This document shows positions 1-8,394 of a stretch of DNA of 64,000 nucleotides, in pieces (the first letter of the stretch is position 1; each line of letters begins with the position of its first letter). This DNA is from Solibacillus sp040274725. GTDB taxonomy: Bacteria > Bacillota > Bacilli > Bacillales_A > Planococcaceae. The stretch is from assembly GCA_040274725.1 (NCBI GenBank), contig JBEMAQ010000001.1:124001-188000 (forward strand), written 5' to 3'. The position numbers and the translations under genes are program-made. A model generated the notes under the pieces. It did not search any database, was not told the DNA's origin, and worked only from the letters and a program-made list of their open reading frames with translations.

Positions 1-377
1 TCCGATACCGAACCAAGCAGGAATCGCTCCGCACGGTTCAGCCCCGTCGCGCCGCAAATAACTAAATCTGCATCCGTAAAGCTCGTTAAAATCACTTTCG
101 GTGAGCCCTTCTCAACGATGACATGCACGTTTTCCACGCCTGCTGCTTCTGCCTCAGCCTTTAACGCTTCTATTTCCTTCACTGCTTTAGCGTACAGCAT
201 GTCTGCGTGCTTTAAATCATACGCCTCTACAGAACCAAATGAATGCGTATCAATAACGCATACTAAATGTAATGTCCCTTTTGATAATTTTGCTACTGCT
301 ACCCCGCGCGCGAATGCGATTTTTGATTGATTTGAAAAATCGACTGCGACATAAATATTATTATACATTTTTACCAC
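1..377 (-). CDS. universal stress protein UspA family, 3' end cut by window edge
   Basis: About 125 residues are visible; the C-terminus lies beyond the window start. The N-terminus reads MVKMYNNIYVAVDFSNQS, a typical Usp first strand with its Asp, and the visible end carries the ATP-binding signature G-A-T-G-x4-E-R-F-L-L-G-S-V-S, as expected for an ATP-binding UspA-type protein. I chose the GTG at 377 because AGGAG lies 8 bases upstream of it; the ATG three codons later is 17 bases from that site. Usp proteins are cytosolic, bind nucleotides and help stress survival; the exact role here cannot be inferred. It is a single gene, divergent from the purC-like gene. Confidence 0.85.
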   Translation of the reverse strand, partial: MVKMYNNIYVAVDFSNQSKIAFARGVAVAKLSKGTLHLVCVIDTHSFGSVEAYDLKHADMLYAKAVKEIEALKAEAEAAGVENVHVIVEKGSPKVILTSFTDADLVICGATGLNRAERFLLGSVS

Positions 378-467
378 AAAACCATCTCCTTTCACTTCTT
401 TTTCCATTATAGCAAACTACTGTATCGTGCGTAAAAAAACCCTCTAATGTCTGACGTCTATCTTTAA

Positions 468-512
468 AAATACGAACAATTTTATATTCTATTATAATAA
501 TCATTCGTGTTA
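468..512 (+). promoter_or_regulatory. possible PurR box region upstream of purC-like gene
   Basis: Bases 468-480 (AAATACGAACAAT) match the Bacillus PurBox pattern AWWWCCGAACWWT at 12 of 13 positions. A weaker inverted partner with the TTCG core lies at 500-512. TATAAT-like hexamers occur at 493-498 and 511-516. Known PurBoxes are paired and inverted with about 16-17 bases between them; here the gap is 19, so the assignment is tentative. Confidence 0.35.
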
Positions 513-546
513 TAATAACTATTGTAATTGAAATGGAGGGTTTTTC

Positions 547-1233
547 GTGGAATTAATTTATACTGGTAAAACAAAAGATGTATTCAAATTAGAAGATGGT
601 CACTTTTTATTAAAATTTAAGGATGATGTAACAGGTGAGAACGGTGTATTCGATCCAGGTGCAAACACAGTCGGTTTAACAATCGACGGCGCTGGACTTG
701 CTGGCTTAAAGTTAACATCTTTCTTCTATTCTAAATTAAACAAACTTGACGTTCCGACACATTATGTGGATGCGAACTTTGATGACGCTACAATGACAGT
801 GAAACCTGCAACTGTATTCGGTAAAGGTCTTGAGGTTATTTGCCGTTTCAAAGCTGTTGGCTCATTCTTACGTCGCTACGGCGCATACGTGCAAGAAGGT
901 CAAAATTTAGATGCATTCGTTGAAGTAACAATTAAAGACGACGACCGTCTAGACCCACCAATTTCCGAGGACGCACTTGCGATGTTAAACTTATTAACAC
1001 ACGAGGAGTACGCTGTATTAAAAGAGCGCACAATCGAAATTGCAAAATTCGTAGGTAGTGAGCTAGCTAAAAAAGGCTTAACATTATACGATATTAAATT
1101 AGAATTCGGCCGCGACGCAAACACAAATGACATCATCCTAATCGATGAAATTTCAGGCGGCAATATGCGCGCATACAAAGGCGATACATACATCGAGCCA
1201 TTAGAACTTGAAAAAATTATGTTAGCTGAATAA
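547..1233 (+). CDS. SAICAR synthetase-like protein (PurC family), stand-alone and divergent
   Basis: The 228-residue product resembles phosphoribosylaminoimidazole-succinocarboxamide synthase, the ATP-dependent ligase of purine synthesis. It has the N-terminal YTGKTKDVF loop, FKDDVTGENG, KDDDRLDPPISED and DIKLEFG...DEIS motifs. It departs from canonical PurC where substrates bind: the usual R-N-x-x-A-G-S reads RFKAVGS, and the usual DEISPDxxR reads DEISGGNMR. Start GTG has GGAGGG just upstream. It is not in a pur operon (neighbours are usp and an antiporter), so it may be a second PurC or a ligase with a changed substrate. A hairpin terminator follows. Family confidence is high; exact reaction is uncertain. 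Confidence 0.8.
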   Translation: MELIYTGKTKDVFKLEDGHFLLKFKDDVTGENGVFDPGANTVGLTIDGAGLAGLKLTSFFYSKLNKLDVPTHYVDANFDDATMTVKPATVFGKGLEVICRFKAVGSFLRRYGAYVQEGQNLDAFVEVTIKDDDRLDPPISEDALAMLNLLTHEEYAVLKERTIEIAKFVGSELAKKGLTLYDIKLEFGRDANTNDIILIDEISGGNMRAYKGDTYIEPLELEKIMLAE

Positions 1234-1245
1234 TTTAGACATCCT

Positions 1246-1282
1246 CTGCCTATTTGCGTTTATGCGAATGGGCAGTTTTTCT
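1246..1282 (+). terminator. rho-independent terminator after purC-like gene
   Basis: CTGCC...GGGCAG stem with an ATTTGC/GCGAAT inner helix, followed by a run of T residues. Confidence 0.75.
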
Positions 1283-1473
1283 GTTAATACCACCAGAATA
1301 CTAGCAATTTTCAAACAAATAGTGTGTTTTCTCCATTTTTTCTTCCCTTTTCTCCAAATTCATGTTACATTAACTTTCGTAGTTCAACGCGTTGAAGCGC
1401 GAAATTAATTTACATCTTTTATCTAGTAAATTCAAAGTTCGAATAATAGCATATATGATTAGGAGAGACACCG

Positions 1474-2847
1474 ATGAATATTCAACAACGACTGAAGCCT
1501 CACACAGTTGAAGCGCTTGCGATTGTCGTAGCAATTATAACGATTATTGCTGTCGCACTCAGCGTATTTAACAGTGTGCCACATATTCCCATTTTACTTT
1601 GTATTTTTTTATTACTCCTCTACGGTATCCTACGCGGCGTAGCGTTTCGCGACCTCGAAAAAAGCATGCTAATAGCGGCGAGCAGCGGGATTGGCGCGAT
1701 TTATATTTTTTTACTTATCGGCATTTTAATTAGTAGCTGGATCATTGGCGGCACGATTCCGACACTACTTTTTGTCGGCTTCTCGCTTGTATCGGCGAGC
1801 TTCTTTTATGCGATTGTCTTTCTGATTACAAGCATTATCGGCACAGCCATTGGTAGCTCACTGACAACCGTGGCGACAGTTGGTACGGCGATGATGGGCA
1901 TTGCGGTGACGGTCGATGCGTCACTTGCGATTACAGCGGGCGCGATTGTATCCGGCGCATTTTTCGGTGATAAAATGTCACCGCTTTCTGACACAACGAA
2001 TCTAGCAGCAAGTGTTGTTGGCATTGATATTTTCACGCATATTCGCAATATGATGTATACGACGATTCCGGCGTTTATTTTGTCCCTGATTGTCTATGCC
2101 GTGCTCTCACCATCAGCTGCAAGCATTGACCAGGCAGAAATGACGGCGATGAAAGAAACATTACGCGCAACAAATTTAGTCCACTGGTACGCGGTTATTC
2201 CGCTACTTGTCCTCATTGTTTGCACGAGTTTGAAAGTGCCAGCGCTTCTGACACTCGCGATTAGTGCAGGCGCAGGAATCATGGTGAGCTACTTCCATAT
2301 GACATTACCGGCTGAGGCGTTATTCGGTATTTTATACGGTGGCTACACATCAACAATTGGCGTCGAAAGTATTGATTCGCTACTCACGCGCGGCGGGATG
2401 AGCTCGATGTACTTTACGATTATGCTCATTGTGTTGTCACTTTCAATGGGTGGCCTACTGTTCGCACTGGGCGTTGTCCAAACGCTGCTTGCGACCATTG
2501 CGCACCTTTTATCCAATGTTGGCAAGGCCATTACTGGTGCAGCCTTTACGGCAATCGGCATTAACTTTTTAATCGGTGAGCAGTATTTATCGATTTTACT
2601 GACAGGTGAGGCATTTAAGGACAAATTCCGCGCGCTCGGTTTGCATCCAAAAAACTTATCACGCACGATGGAGGACGCCGGGACGGTTATTAATCCACTT
2701 GTCCCGTGGAGCGTTTGTGGTCTGTTTATTGCAACCGCGCTGAATGTGCCGGTTATGAGCTATGTACCCTTTGCATTCTTTTGCTTGCTGAGCCCGGTGA
2801 TGACGATTGTGTTTGGCTGGTTAAATATTACGATTACGAAAGCATAA
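1474..2847 (+). CDS. NhaC-family Na+/H+ (or malate/lactate) antiporter
   Basis: A 457-residue integral membrane protein with about 11-12 hydrophobic segments. The central motif GDKMSPLSDTTNLA followed by FTHIRNM is diagnostic of the NhaC family. Family members exchange Na+ for protons; the close relative MleN couples malate and lactate exchange, so the substrate is not settled by sequence alone. The length matches the family (about 450-470). A ribosome binding site AGGAG precedes the ATG. It is monocistronic, ending in a strong hairpin shared with the convergent lipoprotein gene. Confidence 0.85.
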   Translation: MNIQQRLKPHTVEALAIVVAIITIIAVALSVFNSVPHIPILLCIFLLLLYGILRGVAFRDLEKSMLIAASSGIGAIYIFLLIGILISSWIIGGTIPTLLFVGFSLVSASFFYAIVFLITSIIGTAIGSSLTTVATVGTAMMGIAVTVDASLAITAGAIVSGAFFGDKMSPLSDTTNLAASVVGIDIFTHIRNMMYTTIPAFILSLIVYAVLSPSAASIDQAEMTAMKETLRATNLVHWYAVIPLLVLIVCTSLKVPALLTLAISAGAGIMVSYFHMTLPAEALFGILYGGYTSTIGVESIDSLLTRGGMSSMYFTIMLIVLSLSMGGLLFALGVVQTLLATIAHLLSNVGKAITGAAFTAIGINFLIGEQYLSILLTGEAFKDKFRALGLHPKNLSRTMEDAGTVINPLVPWSVCGLFIATALNVPVMSYVPFAFFCLLSPVMTIVFGWLNITITKA

Positions 2848-2848
2848 T

Positions 2849-2880
2849 AAAAAAGATGATGCCGCGGCATCATCTTTTTT
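2849..2880. terminator. bidirectional terminator, perfect palindrome
   Basis: AAAAAAGATGATGCC, a two-base centre, then its exact complement. A-tracts and T-tracts on both sides make it functional for both convergent genes; the stop codon of the minus-strand lipoprotein overlaps its edge. Confidence 0.85.
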
Positions 2881-3238
2881 ATTGCAATAATTCTTTTAAC
2901 GTCGTAGCAGACTGCTCCGTTAGCTGATAGATTGTATGTGTATCGGCTACATCCATCAACGAACCACCCTCTTCGTGTAGCCACAAATAATAGCTTTTAC
3001 TAGCAGCCTCAAACAAATACATCGGACTATATACATCCACAATGCCTGGCAACTGAATCGCATCCTCAACCGCCTGCTCGAAAACTGCGACGTCCTGTTC
3101 CGTCGTATAGAGTATTACAGTTTCTTTCTTCACTTTATCAAAGTCCGCTACTTCATATAGCTTGACCGCATTCGTATCATCAGATGAACAAGCTGCAAGC
3201 AATAGTGCTACAACGAGCAACCTTATAAGACGCTTCAT
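2879..3238 (-). CDS. small putative lipoprotein
   Basis: A 119-residue protein starting MKRLIRLLVVALLLAACSS: a charged N-terminus, a hydrophobic core and the lipobox LLAAC, so it is predicted to be lipidated on Cys and held on the outer face of the membrane. The ATG at 3238 is preferred because AAAGGGG lies 8 bases upstream; an in-frame ATG two codons earlier is too close to it. The mature part is acidic, with no family I recognise. It sits just downstream of the patatin-like gene with a gap of about 18 bases, so the two are probably co-transcribed. Confidence 0.7.
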   Translation of the reverse strand: MKRLIRLLVVALLLAACSSDDTNAVKLYEVADFDKVKKETVILYTTEQDVAVFEQAVEDAIQLPGIVDVYSPMYLFEAASKSYYLWLHEEGGSLMDVADTHTIYQLTEQSATTLKELLQ

Positions 3239-3256
3239 CACCATCACCCCTTTAGG

Positions 3257-4114
3257 CTAAAGCCCTAAAAATGCCTTCAGCTCCCCCATCCGTTCCTTCG
3301 CATGACGATAACCCATGTCATAACTCGCCTGCATATTTTCTTCACGACTTTCAAAGCTTGACAATGCGTAATCCGGCTTAAAAATAAACGCCTCCCCACT
3401 TGCCTCAAGCTTCTTGCATTGGCGTAGCTGCTCGTTATACATCACCGAGCGCTCAAGCATGCTACGAGCGAGCTTCGGATACTTTTTGCGGAACAGCTTT
3501 GTGACAAATTTTGTTTGGCGAGAGGTCGATTTTACATAGCCGTCCTCACGCGTCAAAATTAACAGATGCTTTTTGTAGCCTTTATCAATAGCACGCTGCA
3601 CAGGAATCGAACTAGAGAGCCCCCCATCAAAATACGGCGTGTCACCGATTTTAATTTCCGGGAACATAAACGGAATCGCACACGTCGCACGGAGTAGGTG
3701 ACAGTGCGGGTCCATATCAAAGGCGCTCATATATTCAATTTGGCCGGTATACGCATTTGTTACGCCAAACTCCACCTCACCTGGGTAGTTAAAATATGTA
3801 GCCCAATCAAATACTTCTAGCTCATTCGGAATGATATTATAAGCAAAATCTAAACCAAAATAGCTTTTTTCCTTTAAAAAATTGCGCCAGCCAATGTAGC
3901 GCGGATCATTGCGGTACGTCATGAATACACGCTGCGTGCGGCCAACTTGCTCCGACATATACGATACGGCGCTAACAGCACCTGCTGAGATTGCCGCAAC
4001 GTATGGCATGACAATACCTTCCTCCATTAATGCGTCGAGTACACCCGCCGAATAAATCGCGCGAAATGTCCCACCTTCGACGATTAAGCTCGTATCCTTT
4101 ATAAGTTGTTGCAT
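3257..4114 (-). CDS. patatin-like phospholipase (YjjU/RssA type)
   Basis: A 285-residue predicted cytosolic lipid acyl hydrolase with a Ser-Asp dyad. The nucleophile elbow is AISAGA near residue 42, the catalytic Asp is in YFDGGLSSSIP, and the oxyanion region is GGTFRAIYSAGVLDAL near the N-terminus, close to the family G-G-x-R-G pattern. Members hydrolyse phospholipids or act in lipid turnover; the physiological substrate is unknown. Start ATG has only a weak ribosome binding site. The lipoprotein gene follows on the same strand. Confidence 0.8.
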   Translation of the reverse strand: MQQLIKDTSLIVEGGTFRAIYSAGVLDALMEEGIVMPYVAAISAGAVSAVSYMSEQVGRTQRVFMTYRNDPRYIGWRNFLKEKSYFGLDFAYNIIPNELEVFDWATYFNYPGEVEFGVTNAYTGQIEYMSAFDMDPHCHLLRATCAIPFMFPEIKIGDTPYFDGGLSSSIPVQRAIDKGYKKHLLILTREDGYVKSTSRQTKFVTKLFRKKYPKLARSMLERSVMYNEQLRQCKKLEASGEAFIFKPDYALSSFESREENMQASYDMGYRHAKERMGELKAFLGL

Positions 4115-4214
4115 AGGGCAATCACTCTCTCTTTTTCTAATTTTCTATCTATTATGCTAACAAAATTTCAATACCCCCGTCCAGAAATTCGTCAGTAAAA
4201 CGTTGCAATATAAA

Positions 4215-4260
4215 TAACACCTTATAATGCATGGCTATTGCCTTGCATTATAAGGTGTTA
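4215..4260 (-). terminator. terminator after opuA operon
   Basis: Two 17-base perfectly complementary arms (TAACACCTTATAATGCA and its complement) with a 12-base loop, just past the stop codon of the binding-protein gene. Confidence 0.75.
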
Positions 4261-4278
4261 GTAAAGATTATAAAATAA

Positions 4279-5133
4279 TTATTTTTTCCATGATTCTACT
4301 ACACTACTATTAGCTTCTACCCATTTTTTTGCTGCTTCTTCTGGCTTCATACCACCTTGGATATCTACCATCACCGCTTCCACATCTTCCACTGTCCAGT
4401 TAAATGCGTCGAGCATATTATAGGCCTCTACTAAATCATCCTCCAACCCTTTGCGGACAAATGTATGAATACTTTCAGCGCCACCGTAAACCCCTTGTGG
4501 GTCTTCTAAATATTTCAAATCATACGAAGCAAATTTCCAATGTGGACTCCAGCCCGTTACAATAATGTCTTCTTCATTTTGAATCGCCTGATTAAGTGCA
4601 ACCGTCATCGCTCCTGATGAAGATGATTGCAACGTCCAGTCGGCTAAATTATCATATTCCGTTAATGCTTTTTCTGTCGCAGCCATAATGCCTGCACCTG
4701 GTTCAATTCCGGTAATTGTTTTATTTGTTTCAGTTGTTAAATCATTTATTGAGTTAACATCCATATAAGAAGGCACGACTAAACCAATTTTTGCACCGTC
4801 CAAGTTTGGGCCTAAATCAACTGCATCACTACCATATTTTTCATATTGCGCAGCATGTGTTGCAGGCAACCAACCTGCTACCATTGCATCTGCCTCGCCT
4901 TTTGCAACAGCTTCCCACATAATTGCATTATCAAGTGGAATTAACGTTACATCATAGCCCATATCTTCTAATACATGACCTACTACATGCGTAGACGCTA
5001 CTTCCGTATCCCATTCAACATAGGCTAAATCGATTTTTGCTTTCTCTTCTGAAGAGCTTTCACCATCTCCACATGCCCCTAATACTAAAGCTGCTAGTGC
5101 TGCTGTTCCAACTAAAAATTTATTTTTATACAT
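4279..5133 (-). CDS. opuAC: glycine betaine/proline ABC transporter substrate-binding lipoprotein
   Basis: A 284-residue secreted binding protein with lipobox VLGACG, so it is anchored to the outer leaflet. The mature region shows the OpuAC fold features YVEWDTEVASTHV, GWLPATHAAQY and TGWSPHWKF, whose Trp residues form the aromatic cage for quaternary ammonium ligands. It is the last gene of opuA, 12 bases after the permease, with AAGGGGG before the ATG. It delivers compatible solutes during osmotic stress. A strong terminator follows. Carnitine or choline cannot be excluded as ligands. Confidence 0.88.
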   Translation of the reverse strand: MYKNKFLVGTAALAALVLGACGDGESSSEEKAKIDLAYVEWDTEVASTHVVGHVLEDMGYDVTLIPLDNAIMWEAVAKGEADAMVAGWLPATHAAQYEKYGSDAVDLGPNLDGAKIGLVVPSYMDVNSINDLTTETNKTITGIEPGAGIMAATEKALTEYDNLADWTLQSSSSGAMTVALNQAIQNEEDIIVTGWSPHWKFASYDLKYLEDPQGVYGGAESIHTFVRKGLEDDLVEAYNMLDAFNWTVEDVEAVMVDIQGGMKPEEAAKKWVEANSSVVESWKK

Positions 5134-5145
5134 GATAAATCCCCC

Positions 5146-5991
5146 TTATTTTTTCGCTATATCTTTATTTAAACTTTGCGTTAATCGGTCAACGATAATC
5201 GCAAAAATAACTAAACTAATCCCGGCGACAAAGCCGTTCCCTACTTGTGCTCGTTGTAAGGCAGATAATACCTCATGACCTAAGCCAGGTGCACCAATCA
5301 TTGATGCAATTACGACCATTGATAACGATAAAAGTACCGTCTGATTAATACCAGCCATAATTGTCGATTTTGCTAAAGGCACTTCTACTTTAAATAGCTT
5401 TTGAATCGACGTACTACCGTAGGAATCCGCTGCCTCAATTAAATGCTCTGGTACTTGACGAATCCCTAAATTCGTAAAGCGCACAGTTGGTGGCAAGGCA
5501 AAAATAACTGATGCAAAGACGCCCGGCACAACGCCAATCCCGAAAAAGGCGACAGCAGGAATTAAATAGACGAATCCTGGCATTGTTTGCATAAAGTCCA
5601 AAATCGGCTTTATAATTTGCTCTGCCGTATTACTTTTCGCCATCAATATGCCCACTGGAACACCAATTACAATCGCGATTAAACTTGAATAAATCACAAG
5701 CGTAAAGGTATTCATAAGTTGCTCCCACAAGCCTTGGTTATAAATGAAGAACAAGCCAATAAGTGAAAACAATGCCAGACCAATTTTCTTTCTAGAAGCA
5801 AAGAATGCCAGTACCGCGACAAAGACAATAAATAAAATTGGCGGTATCGCGACAAGCCCATCCGTCGTTACCTCCATTAAACTTTTGCTTGTTGATTGAA
5901 TGAATTTAAACGAACTTGAAAACGTATCCGTTATGAGGTTCATCAATTTTTCAACACCGTTTGCTACATCTAGCTTTGGAATATTATTCAT
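5146..5991 (-). CDS. opuAB: glycine betaine ABC transporter permease
   Basis: A 281-residue inner membrane permease with several hydrophobic helices and the BPD_transp_1 EAA-type loop EAADSYGSTSIQKLFKVEVPLA that contacts the ATPase. The start ATG overlaps the end of the ATPase gene by 8 bases, and the site AGGTGA lies inside that gene, which suggests translational coupling; an upstream GTG at 6000 has no suitable site. Length matches B. subtilis OpuAB (about 280). It works with the flanking ATPase and binding protein. Confidence 0.88.
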   Translation of the reverse strand: MNNIPKLDVANGVEKLMNLITDTFSSSFKFIQSTSKSLMEVTTDGLVAIPPILFIVFVAVLAFFASRKKIGLALFSLIGLFFIYNQGLWEQLMNTFTLVIYSSLIAIVIGVPVGILMAKSNTAEQIIKPILDFMQTMPGFVYLIPAVAFFGIGVVPGVFASVIFALPPTVRFTNLGIRQVPEHLIEAADSYGSTSIQKLFKVEVPLAKSTIMAGINQTVLLSLSMVVIASMIGAPGLGHEVLSALQRAQVGNGFVAGISLVIFAIIVDRLTQSLNKDIAKK

Positions 5992-7183
5992 TGTGTTCAC
6001 CTACCCCATTTGAAGAAGCAAGTGTTTCTAAAATAACACCACGTATTAATACACCTTTTAGTTTGCCCTCTTCTACCACTGCGACAGGCGTTGGTGAATC
6101 TGATATCGTCGATAAGAGTTCTTGTAGGATTGTATCTGGGCTTACAATCGGCATATTTGTCCGAATAATTGTGTACAAATCACTCTTACCTTGTTGAACA
6201 AGGGTTAAGGCATCCTCCGCTGTAATATAGCCTTGATAGTTGCGCTGTTTATCGATAGCGAGTAATACACTCACTTCTTCTTCTCGCATTCGTTGAAGCG
6301 CTACTTTCGGTCCATCATGCTGAGCATTAATTGTAATAGGACGAATCATTGCGTTTTCTGCCGTTAAAACTTTGGAGCGGTCTACATCCTCTATGAAGGT
6401 TTGAACATATGCATTGGACGGATTCGTTAAAATTTCTTCTCCGGTACCAACCTGCACAATATGACCATCTTTCATAATCGCAATTCGATCGCCTATACGC
6501 AGTGCCTCATTTAAATCGTGCGTAATAAATACGATTGTTTTTTGAAGATTTGTTTGGAGGTCTAATAATTCATCTTGCATTTCCTTACGAATAAGGGGAT
6601 CGAGCGCAGAAAAAGCTTCATCCATTAAAATGATTTCTGTATCATTTGCTAATGCTCGAGCTAAACCAACACGTTGCTGCATACCGCCAGATAACTGACT
6701 TGGATATTGATCTTTGTAAGCTAATAACCCTGCATTTTGTAAAGCCTTTTCTGCTTTCAATCGACGTTCCTCTTTTGCGACGCCGCGCACTTCAAGACCA
6801 TATTCTGCATTTTCCAGTATCGTTCGATGTGGGAAAAGCGCAAAGTTTTGAAAGACCATGCTCATTTTTTTACGACGCACCTGCTGTAAGTCTTTCTTTT
6901 TTAAATTTGTTATCGTTTGGCCGTCAATGTTAATCTCTCCTGAAGTCGGTTCAATGAGTCGATTTAATAGACGAATTAACGTCGATTTACCACTTCCCGA
7001 AAGACCCATAATGACGAAAATCTCGCCCTCTTCAATTTGAAGATTTGCATTATAAACCCCTACCGTTGCACCGGTTTTCTCTAAAATCTCTTCTTTGGAA
7101 ACTTTCGCACTCACCAATTTCAACGCTTGTTGCGTATTTTTCCCGAACACCTTGGTGACATTCTTTATTTCTATCTTTGTCAT
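5984..7183 (-). CDS. opuAA: glycine betaine ABC transporter ATPase with CBS domains
   Basis: A 399-residue ATPase: Walker A GLSGSGKST, Q-loop VFQNFALFPH, signature LSGGMQQR, Walker B ILMDEAFSALDP and switch His in FITHDL. The C-terminal 130 residues form two CBS motifs, which in OpuA sense ionic strength and, in lactic acid bacteria, c-di-AMP. It is the first gene of opuA. I placed the start at the ATG rather than a GTG three codons upstream, which lies almost on top of its purine-rich site. A BusR-like regulator lies just upstream. Confidence 0.9.
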   Translation of the reverse strand: MTKIEIKNVTKVFGKNTQQALKLVSAKVSKEEILEKTGATVGVYNANLQIEEGEIFVIMGLSGSGKSTLIRLLNRLIEPTSGEINIDGQTITNLKKKDLQQVRRKKMSMVFQNFALFPHRTILENAEYGLEVRGVAKEERRLKAEKALQNAGLLAYKDQYPSQLSGGMQQRVGLARALANDTEIILMDEAFSALDPLIRKEMQDELLDLQTNLQKTIVFITHDLNEALRIGDRIAIMKDGHIVQVGTGEEILTNPSNAYVQTFIEDVDRSKVLTAENAMIRPITINAQHDGPKVALQRMREEEVSVLLAIDKQRNYQGYITAEDALTLVQQGKSDLYTIIRTNMPIVSPDTILQELLSTISDSPTPVAVVEEGKLKGVLIRGVILETLASSNGVGEHNE

Positions 7184-7210
7184 GAATCTCACTTCCCTAT
7201 CTTAAATTAC

Positions 7211-7298
7211 AAGTAACAACTAAACAATAAATGTAAGTTGTCACTTTCAACTACTCAATTGTTACATATAAGTTGTTACTTTGTCAAACACATGACAA
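7211..7298. promoter_or_regulatory. opuA promoter region with repeated inverted operators
   Basis: An 11-base perfect inverted repeat, AAGTAACAACT at 7211-7221 and AGTTGTTACTT at 7271-7281, with a third near-copy AGTTGTCACT at 7236-7245. Next to it is TTGTCA-N6-TGACAA at 7281-7298. On the minus strand a consensus -35 TTGACA (7287-7282) overlaps these sites. The -10 is weak (AACAAT after 18 bases). BusR proteins bind TGACA/TGTCA-type palindromes at betaine transporter promoters, so these are likely operators. Confidence 0.55.
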
Positions 7299-7306
7299 AA
7301 ATTACA

Positions 7307-7463
7307 AAGAACAAAAGTACTAAAGCGCCTGCTCAGCCCCGACAAGCGCTGGAAAGCCCGAAGTGAAAGTGCGCCACCCGAGGGATTGAAGCGACCTCGA
7401 GGGGCTGGCGCTTTAGCCTGGACTTCACTTTATCCACTAGCAAAAATTTCATAGTTTCCTTAA
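7307..7463. repeat. dispersed structured repeat family 1, copy A
   Basis: Starts AGAACAAAAGTACTAAAGCGCC and ends in GGCGCTTTAGCCTGGAC plus an AT-rich tail ending GTTTCCTTAA. Terminal arms TAAAGCGCC (7321-7329) and GGCGCTTTA (7407-7415) pair, then CAGCCCC pairs with GGGGCTG across a small bulge. Nearly identical to copies at 29743 and 44995. It lies directly upstream of the opuA operators. Confidence 0.85.
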
Positions 7464-7472
7464 AAAATAAAA

Positions 7473-7499
7473 AATCACCCTACATTATGTAGAGTGATT
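7473..7499 (-). terminator. terminator of the busR-like gene
   Basis: AATCAC-CTACA/TGTAG-GTGATT stem followed on the minus strand by TTTTTTATTTTTT. It separates the regulator transcript from opuA. Confidence 0.75.
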
Positions 7500-7508
7500 A
7501 AAAATCAT

Positions 7509-7570
7509 ATTCGCGTCCTGTTAGCTCCGTCATGCGATAAAAGCGCCTCATTAGCCTACTTAGACACCTA
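7509..7570. repeat. degenerate fragment of repeat family 1 (copy F)
   Basis: ATTCGCGTCCTGTTAGCTCCG resembles the 5' half of copy B (ATTCGCGCCCGTTCAGCCCCG) and of the fragment at 53169. The 3' half is short and decayed. It sits between the busR stop and its terminator. Confidence 0.45.
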
Positions 7571-7598
7571 TAACTTATACGTTTAGTCCCTGTAAAAT

Positions 7599-8225
7599 TT
7601 AATGATTTAAAAACTGTTGGACTGCCGAAAAACTATGTTCATTTCCGATAAAATACAAAATATCGCCCGCTTTTAATTCGGCGTACGGGCCAGGTGAAAT
7701 GACAAGCTCTGTGTCCTTTTTGATGCCAATAATTGTCGCACCCGTTTGTTGCCAAAAAAGAATTTCTCTAATACTTTTATTCAAATATGGACATTCGCTC
7801 GTTACCTCGATTTGAAACGGAACAAATGGATTAATCGAATGTAGTCGACTTGTTCGACTTACAAAGTCTGAAAGCGTATTTTGTATGCTTTCAAGTTCAT
7901 TTATTTGTTTTGCAATACTATTTTCTAATTCTTTTTGTAGTTCACGTACGGATTTCACGTCTTTTAATCGGTGTACAAATTCAGCTGCACGCTCGTATGA
8001 CTGAATAATAACACCACTACCTTTTGTTGCTTCTACGATATTTAAATCTTGTAAAACCGCGATGGCACGTCGAGCTGTTTCAGCCGATACACCGTATTGT
8101 GTTGCAAGTGATGAACGCGCATATATTTTGTCGCCTACTTCATACTTACCCTCTACAATCTTTCCAGCGATATCTTCAGCAATTAATTGATACTTGGGCT
8201 GTTTAATTTGTAGTTTTTTCTCCAT
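7599..8225 (-). CDS. BusR-like GntR-family regulator with C-terminal RCK_C domain
   Basis: A 208-residue protein: GntR winged helix at about 10-78 (YARSSLATQYGVSAETARRAIAVL is the recognition region), a helical linker at 80-125, and an RCK_C/TrkA_C domain at about 130-205 ending GDILYFIGNEHS. This arrangement is that of BusR of lactococci and streptococci, which represses the betaine transporter when its RCK_C domain binds c-di-AMP. Its gene precedes opuA on the same strand, and that promoter carries inverted repeats, which supports the same job here. AAAGGAG precedes the ATG. Ligand and target are inferred from family and context. Confidence 0.85.
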   Translation of the reverse strand: MEKKLQIKQPKYQLIAEDIAGKIVEGKYEVGDKIYARSSLATQYGVSAETARRAIAVLQDLNIVEATKGSGVIIQSYERAAEFVHRLKDVKSVRELQKELENSIAKQINELESIQNTLSDFVSRTSRLHSINPFVPFQIEVTSECPYLNKSIREILFWQQTGATIIGIKKDTELVISPGPYAELKAGDILYFIGNEHSFSAVQQFLNH

Positions 8226-8304
8226 GTAAAATAACTCCTTTATTTAACTATATTCATTTTACTACGGAATACTAAAAACACCATGATTATATTTCCCAAA
8301 AAAA

Positions 8305-8338
8305 TAATGGAGAAAGATATTAATATCTTTCTCCATTA
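8305..8338 (-). terminator. 34-bp perfect palindrome, terminator-like
   Basis: TAATGGAGAAAGATATT followed by its exact complement, with no loop in the symmetrical form, then TTTTTTT on the minus strand. The nearest minus-strand gene upstream already has its own terminator at 8561-8604, so the transcript ended here is unknown. It could also be an operator of the busR-like gene 80 bases downstream. Confidence 0.55.
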
Positions 8339-8394
8339 CAGCTTCATCTTAACAAGATTTTCACATTTCCAACTAAATTATCTAACTAACGTTT

